DNA from: Dolomedes plantarius
Lineage: Eukaryota > Arthropoda > Arachnida > Araneae > Dolomedidae
Direction of reading: 5' to 3'
Assembly: GCA_907164885.2 (NCBI GenBank)
Contig: OU015493.1
Coordinates: 59,954,935-60,018,934, forward strand
Length of the DNA stretch: 64,000 nt
Shown here piece by piece: positions 24,301 to 34,949 of the stretch. The notes below the pieces were generated by a model, which was given only the letters and a program-made list of their open reading frames with translations, was not told where the DNA came from and ran no database searches. How positions within the stretch are numbered: the first letter of the stretch is position 1; every line of letters begins with the position of its first letter. The translations under genes were made by a program, and so were the position numbers.

Positions 24301-24450
24301 TCACCTGAAGAGCTTGAAGAGTTTTCCTTTGGAGTTGTTTACTGGACGTTTGAGGGATTGGCCATGTCGACTGGGTCGCCTCTCCTCTTGCTGTTCGTAG
24401 TTCTTCAATTTCTTCTTCATTTGTTCATCTAGAAGAGCTTGCATGTCGAG
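24301..24450 (-). CDS. BicDR: BicDR last exon with stop
   Basis: Forty-nine codons and TGA, acceptor ATCCTGCAG. It reads LDMQALLDEQMKKKLKNYEQ, then a basic tail with RRPSRHG and SKGKLFKLFR at the very end. Human BICDL1 also ends with a basic tail and GKRLFSFFRKI, so the terminal GK.LF..FR signature is conserved. This strongly supports the stop position. Confidence 0.95.
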   Translation of the reverse strand, partial: LDMQALLDEQMKKKLKNYEQQEERRPSRHGQSLKRPVNNSKGKLFKLFR

Positions 24451-24558
24451 CTGCAGGATTAAATTGAGTTAGAACATGATTTAAAAATGGCATTTAAAAT
24501 ATAATTATTTTTCAGTTATCAGCTTCCGAGATCACCGCGATACAGTTATACACTAGTA

Positions 24559-25012
24559 CACATATCCCTCGATTTACACGGTAGATGTGTTCCACGACAA
24601 ATCGTGCAAATCGAAACCGTGTAAAACAAGACAGCATTCATATTAAACAAGGGGATAGGTGCAAGCCGTAGTTATGTTTATAGTAACAGTGTAAAAATGC
24701 AAAGAGTTTGTGCCGAAATGAAGACAAAGCAATTTAAGTAATAAGCAATGATAAATTATTTATTTACTTATGTATTTAAAAAATTAATGTCTACCTCGTG
24801 TTGAACTAAACTAGGAATGACAGTATGGAAATGAAACAAAGTCTACTTTAATGACGCCAATGCTAAATGCAACGCTACGCAATGCACTTGTAACGTCTTA
24901 ATTAGTGTGTTCAATCTAAAACACTCAAATAATCAAACAATACATCTTTTTTTTAATTTATAAAATTTAGAAACCGTGTAAACCGAGTACCGTGCAAATC
25001 GAGGGACAGGTA
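24559..25012. mobile_element. pogo/mariner-type MITE in last BicDR intron
   Basis: Left end after TA: CACATATCCCTCGATTTACA. Right end read inverted after TA: TACCTGTCCCTCGATTTGCA. CGTGTAAA and CGTGCAAATCG repeats follow at both sides. The TCCCTCG-type end with TA flanks is typical of short pogo/mariner derivatives. It is non-coding, 454 bp. Confidence 0.7.
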
Positions 25013-25490
25013 TACTCGTAGTTTTTGTTCACTTTAATTTTAACTACGCGGCATGAGGAGCATATGCCCATTATCAAGGCTCCTCGATATTGGCGCTGAC
25101 GCATTCAATATATGGTAAACCCATGGTACGCGTATCAGAAGTGGCACACAAAATAACTCTTCTGGCATTCAAAGGGTAGACTTTTGATAAAGTTGAATTT
25201 GGAAGATCTTGAAATATAATTAATAGGCTTCCAATGCAGTTCTGTATAGAAACAAAAGCTTCTATAACTTTCTTTTAACTTCTCTTAAATTTCATAAACT
25301 TTTTACACAAATCGAAATTTATTGCATTAACTCTTATTTGTAAAAGAATGTCATAGTATTTTTATTGATTGCAGTATTGTCGTCGCGATTAATATTTTCA
25401 GAAAACAGTTTCTATCTGAAAATCGGCATTCCGGGAGTACACTTCCTACATTCACGATAAATACCGTTTTAAAGCAATATAATTGCTTAC

Positions 25491-25611
25491 CTGCCACTGA
25501 TCGAGCTGCTGAGATAATTCAACTTTTTGCTGTACAGCTTCCATTAGTTGACTATTAATATGCATCAGTTCTATTCTCGTCTTTGCGAGTTCAATTTCAA
25601 CTGTGTTTTTC
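25491..25611 (-). CDS. BicDR: BicDR exon (C-terminal cargo-binding coiled coil)
   Basis: It starts with G, completing the split Arg codon, then reads KNTVEIELAKTRIELMHINS and QLMEAVQQKVELSQQLDQWQ. Human BICDL1 has KNAVELELAKCRMDMMSLNS and QLLDAIQQKLNLSQQLEAWQ. The intron to the previous exon is only 93 bp. This is the most diagnostic exon for BICDL rather than BICD1/2. Confidence 0.97.
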
Positions 25612-25704
25612 CTGCAATCAAAGACAGAAGAATGGATAATTATAGTTAATGGATTTAATCGTAACGGATATTTCAGAGCAGAAGAAACGGAATAGTGTAC
25701 GCAC

Positions 25705-25841
25705 CTAGCCACTGCCTGGTCACGCATCGTCCACGCCTTTTTCACAATCTCATCCTTGGCCCAGTCGGTGCTATCGACGTCTTGCCTTAGGTGGTCACGT
25801 TCCTCCTTCAGGGCGGCCAACTCAGTCTCTTGGATTGTCAG
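25705..25841 (-). CDS. BicDR: BicDR exon (C-terminal coiled coil, start)
   Basis: Forty-five codons plus two bases, acceptor TTATTTAG and donor GTGCGT. It reads LTIQETELAALKEERDHLRQ and DEIVKKAWTMRDQAVA, with the next Arg split by the intron. It matches human MTALKEERDRLR and KAIRDRDEAIAKKN closely. This begins the most conserved, cargo-binding part of BICDL proteins. Confidence 0.95.
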
Positions 25842-27906
25842 CTAAATAAAAACAACAAAATGAGTTATATTTCCAAATTAAAAGAATATCAACTCATCTC
25901 ATACACGGAACCTTATTTAATTTCACAGGCAAACTGATTGTTTGTCCAGGACTTCCAAAGGTGAATAGAACAATTGAGTCTCTAAGACCAGGCATCACAT
26001 CTGAGACACAACTGTTTCAGACAAAACATCGTTTTCGCTTTCATTTCAAAACCCAATAGAACACGTTACTTTGATGTTTCTTAAATTACACTAAAGTGAC
26101 AAACTACATTTTTTGTGCATGCGTAGTTAATATTAAATAAACATGGCAGCTTATACTCATGGCCTAAATCCTTAAATAATCTCATAAAATATATCAGACG
26201 TATTTCTGAAAAATGCTAAAGAAATAAAACTTTTTTCAAATAAATTCCATCAGGAAACAAATCTACAATATTTATGGCTATTTCAAAATTTCAAATATGA
26301 TGGATTGTAAAGATCCGCATGTTTCGAATTTCATATGAAATAAAAGAAAAAAAATCCTGTAGGTCCCACGTAAACTAGCCTTCAAGTAGCAAAAAATACC
26401 TACAGCGTTCATAAAACCAACCAGCAAACTAGATAAAAACAGGATACAGTTTTATTTCTGGGAAGATATTTCAAGCAATTGCAATCAAAATTTCAGAAGC
26501 CGATGATGCTGTCAAGTATCTAGAATCACTATGGATTGTATTCACTTACATAACTTTACACTTATCTTTTTACATTTACTTCGTTTTATGTATACATTAA
26601 AATTTACTGTACCATATTACGCTTTAAATGCATTGGTAAAAGTAACACAATAAGGCATGGGTAGAATTGTAAACAGGTAACTTAGTCAGATTGTCAGCGC
26701 ATAGTTGAAAGGGGTAAGAGAAGAGATGTGCGGTTAGAATTTGCCTTTGGCTGAGAACACAGACGCTCGAGATGGCTATTCAAAACATTGTTAAAACAGA
26801 CAGTCAAAAAATTCTTTTGTTTTTTTAGTTCAAAGAATTAGTCTAAATTGTTATTAAATAATTAAAAAACTAATAACATATTTAATACCCTTTTCCCTGA
26901 AAAGGATTCAGCATAAGATAACCCCAAAAGGAAGAAAAAAGCATAAATATCAGCGTCAAAAAGGGCACTACCCATTTTTAAATTAGATAAGCACTACAGT
27001 TAAAATTCGCTTAATAGACATTTTCTTTTCATTACGTTTTATGTTAATAACTTTGAGTGAAAAATCATTGAACTCATTAAGTAGTTGAAAAAGGAAATTT
27101 AAGTTCGTTGGTTTTTTGAATTAACGACATGCTTATCCCAAAGGCATTGAATTTCTTGTATTTCGAAGATTTGGAAGCAAGATCAACGCTTAAGTCAGCC
27201 TGCAAGTTTCGGTGCTCTACACAATTTGCCTCTCTTATTCTTTCGGGTTACCTTCATTCAAGTTAAAAAAATTTATGATTTGCTATCTAGTGAAACAGAC
27301 GAGGTTTTCGAATTTCGCCTTAAAAAGGATTATAGATTTCTTTCTGATGTCATTTGTGAGGTCTAGCACTGAAGACTGTGAAAAAAAGTTTTTATATCCT
27401 GTTTTAAATGTCACTAAAATGGAGAAATAAATGGGATGTCCACGAAAATAGAGTGCATTGTCTAAGACATTTATTTTCAACCGGTGGACCGTAAAAGAAT
27501 TTTAGATGTACCGCGGAATATTTTAAAGATCATTAATTAAATTATTTTTAAATGAAGCACAAAGTATAAGTTTATGTTAATAAATAAATCAAAGTTTTAC
27601 CCCTTTTTACCACTTTTTTTTATTATCATAATTTAAGTGTTCTGCGGAAATGTAACAATGGGTCCATGTGTGCCGCGAGATAAAAAAAGATTGAAAAACA
27701 CTGGTCTAAGATAACCGTTACAAACCCCATTTAATTATAAAGTGATTATAATTTACGGGGAATAAAAAATAAAATATATTTAACAGAATAAAATAAATTT
27801 AAATAGGAACGAAATGTTCTCCAACCCACAAAAGTGAATACTTCCCATTCACCTTACGGGCAGGTTCAGCTTATTAAGCAATGAATTAAATTTTACTTGC
27901 ATGTAC
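25842..27906 (-). other. BicDR intron with one hAT-type MITE
   Basis: Apart from the MITE at 27468-27703 this is plain AT-rich intron sequence with no recognised exon on either strand. Confidence 0.6.
27468..27703. mobile_element. 236-bp hAT-type MITE
   Basis: The left end CATTTATTTTCAACCGGTGG and right end ATTGAAAAACACTG are inverted repeats of the CAGTG.TTTTCAA kind. GTCTAAGA is duplicated exactly (27460-27467, 27704-27711). The interior mentions GGACCGTA and GTGCCGCG, usual in such elements. It is non-coding. Confidence 0.82.
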
Positions 27907-28032
27907 CTTTGTGCTTAGTTTAGAGATTTCTTCGCTCTTCTCCCGTAGGCTTTCGGTCTTCTCTTGCAGTTCTTTCTGCAGTTTCTCTAGATGTTCAGTT
28001 TGCTGAGCAACGGACTGGCAGGCAAGACAGGG
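27907..28032 (-). CDS. BicDR: BicDR exon (CxxC then coiled coil)
   Basis: Forty-two codons, acceptor TTTTCCAG and donor GTACAT, phase 0. It begins PCLACQSVAQQTEHLEKLQK and continues ELQEKTESLREKSEEISKLS. It opens with a CxxC pair, then a regular heptad helix. I recall no close human counterpart; frame and splice sites place it between its neighbours. Confidence 0.87.
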
Positions 28033-29734
28033 CTGGAAAATATTTAAAAAGTTTTACACATTAAACAACTACACGATAGTTAAAACTTAAGGGATATTAT
28101 ATCTTATTGCATAGAAAATGCATACACACAGAAGATGGTAAATCCATATTGCAACAATGACTCGAGGTAGAGATTCCTATCCTGAGAAGTTTCGTTTGGT
28201 GAAACCTTTTAGAAACTTCCTGAAGTTGTCCGCGACTGACAACCAGCAAGATTTGCTCTTGTTGGGCTTCACGGTGATTTAGATGATTCTGTAAATTGAG
28301 GTTAGAACCTCTTAAAAAGTTCCCCCTCCAATAGATCTTGTGTAACGAAAATTGACCATAGTTAAAAAAAACCAATCAATCAAGTAAGAAACCAAACACA
28401 GCACATAAATGTTTTTTGTTGCGTTCCCCTTACTTATGGACAACCTCCTGGAATGAATATAGTTTCAAATAACAATAATTAGATACGAATTTATCTGACT
28501 TAAAAATTGCAGTGAAAATAAATACTAGAAACATGTACCCTCGAATTCCAGATATCTTAGAATCAAGTTAATGAACTAATATCTGAACCTCGACTGCCAT
28601 TCTACTTGAGTGTAAAGGGTCATACTAAGAAGGAGCAACTCATAACAATGAATATTTCAGATCTAATACTTGTTACTTTGATTAAAATATTTTTACTCCA
28701 TCAAACGGTCTAACAGAATGAAAAAAAAAGGTGCTTTGACATTGAAAGCACGTAAGCATTAATCCTAAATATCGAAAATTTGACCATCCATTGGAAGGGG
28801 ATGTACTGTATCTGCCTGAATACAGTTACATTTCATGAGGGTTCTTTAGCACTATAAGGTGCTATTGTTATCACTTTAACAGATTTGCGTATCTGGCTTT
28901 TTTCAAGTTCGCCAAAATTTCAAATAAAACAAGCAATGTAACAGTGCCTTTCACAGAGGGAGAAAAAATATGACAAATTTAATCAATTACGCCTTAGTTT
29001 TTATTTAAAATTTCAAACAGCTTTTTTTTTTTTATAGTTTTTAAAAATGGATTTTATTTAGCAGTACTTTGCATAGACAGGGTAATTTAAGTGCTTTTTG
29101 TCAAACTCGTCAAAGAACGTATACTTACTCACTGGGTTGAAATAGTCCACGAGGACGATCTAAAATTTATATCAGCCATGAATAATACGGTTAGCTTGAG
29201 TTGGTATTTAATGGTTTTTCAACTATCGACAGGGTGTCAATTGGGTATCATTGAATCCCCGCTGTAGACCATTTCTTATAAAAACTTGCAGCTATTCTGT
29301 TGTATTTATAATGCTTCATATAGTATAAACCGACAAAAGCTCAGTAACTACGACCGTCTATCTATAAAATACCTATGGTATAAACCCTCAAAGTGTGATG
29401 TAGTAATTTGGTTCTGAGAATCAATATGGGGATTGCATGACTGATAAAATTAAGTGATTGGTTTTACAAAGCTGTTTTTACGAACAGAAATAATGAAACG
29501 GGGCAAGAGATAATGAATTTAAATTACGAGTGCAAACGGGAGGCTTGGCAAACTTGTCCAAAAAGGTTTCAGTTTTTTTTTTAAGCGTTTGCTTTTGTAC
29601 AAAAAGGTAAATGATATTAAGTTTTTGGTTAAACGTCATCATCTTTTGCTTGCAATGGGCTAACCATGAACGCGGTGGATGTTACGATAACGATTTTTTC
29701 TTTTTAAATTTTAACATTCTTATAATGAAATATC

Positions 29735-30262
29735 ATAATTGGCCCGACAGCGCCACGTGGGCTCTGTCCTTCCCTGGCAGTTTTCCCCAAACTATCCTCT
29801 CACCAGCCTTGATCTCCAGTTCTTAACCTTCATGGCACTGAAGTCCGAATCCAGGCAGTCCTTCCATCTCTTTTTTAGTCTTCCTCTCTGTCTTTCACAG
29901 AAGGGGACTGTAGTAAAAACTTTCAATGTGCTCTCTCTTGAGTCCATTCTCAAAAGATGATCAGCCCATCTCATTCTGTTAATTTGATATAAATTACGTA
30001 TATTCCATAATCCAAATCTCAGATCAATTAAGCGTTTCCTGGTCCCTTTCCCTGAGAGCAATCCGGCTTTTTCTTTAAACTTCGCAACGTGGAGTTTTTT
30101 ACAGGGTAGGGTTGTTAGCCTTGCGCCCAATCCCCCAACCTGGAGGACCAGTACCTGAAACCCCCAGGGGCAGAGTTCCCGCCTATACCCCCCAGACACT
30201 GAGTACCTATTTTAGTCGCCTCTTACGATACGTATAGCCTACCTTATCATGAAAAGGAAAGT
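29735..30262 (-). mobile_element. Internally deleted LINE (RTE/CR1-like)
   Basis: On the minus strand the 5' leader reads CGTAAGAGGCGACTAAAAT-like text and ACCCTACCCTGTAAAAAACT, a leader I recognise from arthropod LINEs. The open frame 30199-29792 then reads LIDLRFGLWNIRNLYQ, the very start of an APE-type endonuclease. It runs directly into INRMRWADHLLRMDSRESTL and RQRGRLKKRWKDCLDSDF, the region after reverse transcriptase in the same type of element. The endonuclease core and the whole polymerase are missing, so it cannot move by itself. The reading frame is open across the join. Confidence 0.75.
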
Positions 30263-31494
30263 TAATTCAACCAGTTGAACGTTGGATATCCGAATTAGTT
30301 ATTCATAATCCTTCAAACCAGGTTGTGCACGGTCCCCCAGACACTCCCGTTATGAAATTCCAACGTTACTCAAACGGAGGATAAAAACAGATTGAAGTTC
30401 TAGAATCCAGTAGACAACTGAAATCTTCGAAGCAATTCTGATTAATATGAATGGTGTTAAGTGGCATCCATGCAAATGATGGCATTTCGTTTTAAAGAAG
30501 GGGGGGGGGGCTTTTGAAGAATTCACACAATAGAAAGTTCATATTAGAAATATATCCACACGTGGCACCTATGTGAGTCGTTAACTTAAATACAATAAGC
30601 ACAAAAACCATTCGTCAAAATAGAATCATCCTTTAAAAATTCGCTAATAACAAAATTCTGAACAATTTCGCATAGCCTCGAACACACGGATTTTGATAGA
30701 CTGTTCTGAATAGGAAAAAGCATTTTTTGCTTACTTCAAAACAATCCGAGTGCTCTCGCGCTTCCTTCGGCAACAAACATTTAAGGCCATACTAAAAGTT
30801 TTCATATCACTAAACCGAGAGGAAAGACAGAAAAAGAGTAGAAATTTTTAGAAATTCCGAATGCCAGATCGCCGTGAAATTCATGGTCCAACAAATAGCT
30901 TCCGATGTATAATGTACATCTGCCCTGTATTCTGATCCGTATGTAGGCAATAGACAGGATGTAGAATGCAAAAATTATTCGAGCGTGAAAATTTGGCAGT
31001 TTTTATAACCCTTGTAAAGGATTAACGATAGCTTTAAGAATTTTTAGGAATTAAGCTTCTTTAGAACAGTTATAATAACAGTAATACCAATAATAATAAT
31101 AAACTGATACACGATACTTTAAATAAAACGTACTTCCGAAATTTATTATAATGTTGCTACATTATAGTCATTTTCGAAATAGAACTGCCAAGGTGAATAT
31201 CCAATGGATAAAAGTTAACACAAAGCTACATTTTACCTTTTTATCTAAATATCACCTTTTATACTAATATACGAAGGTGAAAAAAATCAGACCACTGTTT
31301 CAAGATTAGCTGGCAGTCAAATAACTCTAAGGTCACCTAGGGACAAAAGGTATTCGCAGCAGGGGGACAAAATTGCAAAATAAACCTTCCCGAAATCCCT
31401 CCCTGTTTGCATTAATGTGACTAAAGAGATTAAAATACGCGCCCTGAATCAGTTTTGTATAATTTGTATGTGTATGGACTAATGAACTTGATTT

Positions 31495-31880
31495 TTCCAT
31501 GTTTTTATTAACTCGCTTTCTTGTTTGTGTGTTTGTCCAGTACAAATCTTGCAATCGATTTTTAACTAACTTCCCGAATAGCTAGACATTTGAAACTTTT
31601 AGAATAGCTCAGAACACGATGGCAATGCATTCTTTTAATACTTTTAGCCATCTTTAAGAAGAATTGAATTCATTTTCAGTTAATTTTGACGGTTGAAAAT
31701 TTCTTATAATTGCTCTCTTTATTACGCATTTGATCATTTTCTTTCCAGTTGATGGGATAATTCATCAAACATTTTTTTTAAAGTATTTATTAATACATAG
31801 AATTGTCATGTTTATATGATTCAACAGAAAATTTAAAAACGTGGTATCTAAAAAGTTCTTTTTATCTTGTAATTATTAAG
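31495..31880 (-). repeat. Interspersed repeat R1, intact copy (empty site)
   Basis: This is the inverted, uninterrupted partner of 15727-16031 plus 18138-18270. It has AGTTAATAAAAACATGG-type text at one end and ACAAGATAAAAAGAACTTTT at the other. It carries GAGCTATTCTAAAAG (inverted) where the other copy has the 2.1-kb transposon. Class unknown. Confidence 0.75.
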
Positions 31881-32687
31881 AAATTAGATCAGGCAGAATA
31901 CGCAAAATTAACATTTTCCTTCCTTTTTGGAAAAAGGGCTTATTCATATTGGAAAAAAAGAAACCGATGCTCTGCGATTTTTCAGATATTTTATTGAAAA
32001 TTTCAACTCTTCTTTCCATTACGCAAGTTTAGTAAATTTTAACTTCCGCTAAATGACACAACTGAGGCCACTGCAATATGGATCATCCGTGGGCGTTCCC
32101 TTTCCCATGATGTTTAACCATTTTTGTAACGCCTCCAAGGGTTCTCGCTCACGCGCGGGTGTGGATTAAACAAGTTCATCTCGCCCACAATTTGGACATA
32201 CACGACTGTTTTTGAGACACATTCAAAGAATTGCTTAAATCCGGACTCAGTCAGTTGTCTCTGTAAAATTTATGTTATGTCACATATTTCTACAAGATCA
32301 GTGTAAAATACAGTAGCATACACAGCTTGGAAGTTCTGTTAATGAAAATAATATAGATTTAAACAAGCAAACCCGTAACTGAAAATTCAAATTGACTTCA
32401 GTTTGTCTCTTGCATCAATTTATGTTTCATCCCGATTTTCCAGCTGAACTGCGAATCAATGAATAACGCCTTCATCCCGTGAGTCTAGGAGAAAAATCTT
32501 TAATTTTTTCCCCACTCTTTTATTCTAAGTTCGTTATCTGTAAATTGTTCAACTTTTTGTATATTTAACTTTAATTCCTCCAGACTAAGACAGTTTTCAA
32601 TAGAAAGGGGTGCAAAGATTAAGGGATCAAAGCTATTTAATAAACCTTAATATGACCTAAGACGTGTATTTGGAAAATAATTGACTT

Positions 32688-32740
32688 TTATCACTATCAC
32701 AAAATAAACAATAACTTTGTTTATTTTGTGATAGTGATAA
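32688..32740. repeat. Perfect 23-bp hairpin
   Basis: The arms 32688-32710 and 32718-32740 are exact reverse complements over 23 bp (TTATCACTATCACAAAATAA... and its mirror) around a 7-base loop ATAACTT. It is intronic. It could be a tiny foldback element; the stem is shorter than a normal pre-miRNA. Confidence 0.85.
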
Positions 32741-33159
32741 CAAAAAGTATCAGTCTGAGTATGACCGTAAAAATGAATGTCATCTTAGCTCGAACTGAAG
32801 TTTAATATCAAAGAATCATTATTATATGATTCAGCTATTAAACACTTTTAGGAAATGGTTTTGGAAACAAGGCCTTAGTAGCAGCAAATTTTCTTTTATG
32901 TTAAATTTTTGACCATGGACAATTTTTAGCTATCTTTTGTATGCTTAGTGGTAGATTTAATGTACTAAAAAACAATTTCCCGACGCCACTATAAATTATT
33001 TTCGTGAAACTGTCTAAAATGACTGACAAGCTCAATTGAATCTTTCCTTTTTAGAACTCTAAAGAATTCAACTCGAAAGAGTTCGTAAAATACCCCGCAG
33101 ATTACTAAAGTTTACCACGACGAGGAAGGAAGTAGATCCATTTGAACTCGCATGCTTAC

Positions 33160-33375
33160 CATGTCTGGACCTTGAGCTAGGAGATCTTCAATAAGGCTCT
33201 TGAAGTCTTGCAGCAGGTTGGAGAACATGCCGACGCGGACTTGGTTGGCCTGAATCTCCTCTGGCGTTGTTGATGAAATGCCACTGTCCACAGATACATT
33301 GTCCCTGCGCCGACGGAGCTCGTAGCACAGTCTTCTCAGCTGGTGGTATATGTCGATGACTTCTTGTGCTAGGTG
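33160..33375 (-). CDS. BicDR: BicDR exon (middle helix, Ser/Thr-rich linker)
   Basis: Seventy-two codons, acceptor TTTTTCAG and donor GTAAGC, phase 0. It reads HLAQEVIDIYHQLRRLCYEL, RRRRDNVSVDSGISSTTPEE and FSNLLQDFKSLIEDLLAQGP. Human BICDL1 has LWEAYCQVRYLCSHLR, a DSAVSTDSS stretch and LNELKRLIQSIVDGMEP, in the same order. The RRRRDN...DSGIS segment may be a phosphorylated linker. Confidence 0.93.
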
Positions 33376-33489
33376 CTGAAAAAAACAATGGGAAAAGGAA
33401 TTAGTTTTTCACTACCGTTTCAACAGTTTTCACTATGTCAACTAATGCTGTAGAGCATTCGACTAATGCTTTGCAACAGATGAAATTAC

Positions 33490-33570
33490 CTTCAGATTTT
33501 CATCTCCCTCGGGGAAAAGACCAGCAAAAGGTAGGACTAGATCATCACATTCAATGTCGTCATCGGGTTT
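33490..33570 (-). CDS. BicDR: BicDR small acidic exon
   Basis: Twenty-seven codons, acceptor TTTTCAG and donor GTAATT, phase 0. It reads KPDDDIECDDLVLPFAGLFP followed by EGDENLK. It is acidic and not coiled coil, and I recall no counterpart in human BICDL1. Being 81 bp, in frame and separated from the next exon by only a 114-bp intron, it may be an alternative cassette. Confidence 0.78.
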
Positions 33571-34644
33571 CTGAAAAGATATGAACCGAAATTTTTACCA
33601 CGAGAGAAGACACTATGTTTTTGCAAAACATAGATTTAATGAGTTTATGGAAGGGATTAAAATGTACGGGGATATGTGAATTAATTAATCAAAGTACTAC
33701 AATGAGGCTGCAAAATTTTTTTCCTGGTTTATATACAGGTAAGGATTTACCGATCAAGCTTAAATATTATGTAGCCTTTGATTACGGAAATCCATAAAAA
33801 AATCTATTACAGATATTTTTTATATTATTGAAATCTTCATAACAGGAGATATGAAGAAATTTTAAAAGTTTCTTACATTATAGTTTAGTGCTTGATTATT
33901 AGTAAAAGCCTTATATGTTGACAGACCCAGTAATTCAAGAATTGCATAATCGGTTACGAGGGAAAAAATATAAAAAAAAAATATTAAAAGAATTGATTTG
34001 TACCAAAGTGTTATAGGGCATAAGTCTTTTGCCAAATAAAGACATGTTTCAACTTGTTATGCCTCGAATTTCATATTGTGACACATTGGAAATAAAATAC
34101 ACATTTCTTTCAAAATACGTGGAACAGCGTCCTACTATATAGTTTACGTATAAGCTCAGTTGAGACTGTAAAGCACGTAGATAATTTTAGATCAAAGAGC
34201 ATGCATTCATTCTCTGATCTGTTTATACAAAAGATTTGATACATGCAATGAAACACTCTTAACTAGAATAAATGCCTATTAAATACTTTTATTTCTGGCC
34301 GTTTTGAGATCATTTCAAGGTTCTAGTAAAACTGGAGAGACTATAAATTCGTTAAATATAGCTTCTTACCAGTTGCGGTATGTTAAAGGATATCGATTTT
34401 AAATCATAAGTTGCTGGTATTAACTGCAATGAATTCAATACGGAAAAACTTGCTATCATCAAATCTGGAAGATAATTCTTTGCTTAACATCTCAGTGTAA
34501 ATCTTACAAATTGAAGATTAATGCTTTTTATTACTTAGGATTGAGATCCTTCCACGAACTTTATTCAATCACACAGTTTCTAGTTTTTGCCCTCAGATAA
34601 ACTATATGCCCTCTAAATTACAGTTCAGCGTGAAAGCTCTAAAT

Positions 34645-34949
34645 CAGGGGTGGGCAGACTTTTCCAAATTACGAGCTACTTCTAATTTTTTCAAGGTGTT
34701 GCGGTCCACCCAGTGGCGTAGATGTGGAGAGCTAAAAAAAATTCTACAATATTTATTATAACTTAATAATAAATGCGGAATATGTAGTTACCTACTTAAC
34801 TACAATAAAAAAACTCGGTGTCTATGGCGTCGGTGCTCTTTAAATATGTTTCTTTTAGTATGCACGTCTTAGGTCGTAGTAAAGGCGGTCACCCCAAAAT
34901 GTTTTGGCGGTCCACCGGTCTATCGCGATTGACTTAATGCCCACCCCTG
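34645..34949. mobile_element. 305-bp hAT-type MITE
   Basis: It starts CAGGGGTGGGCAGACTTTTC and ends TTAATGCCCACCCCTG. CTCTAAAT flanks both sides exactly (34637-34644, 34950-34957). The interior has GCGGTCCACC near both ends. It is non-coding. Confidence 0.85.

Larger units (their letters stand above)
28033..33159 (-). other. BicDR intron, 5.1 kb
   Basis: It holds the LINE derivative at 29.73-30.26 kb, intact repeat R1 at 31.5-31.9 kb and a perfect hairpin at 32.69 kb. The rest is unrecognised AT-rich DNA. Confidence 0.6.

Noticed and set aside
29611..29960. Two short plus-strand open frames
   Set aside because: They are antisense shadows of the LINE derivative on the minus strand.
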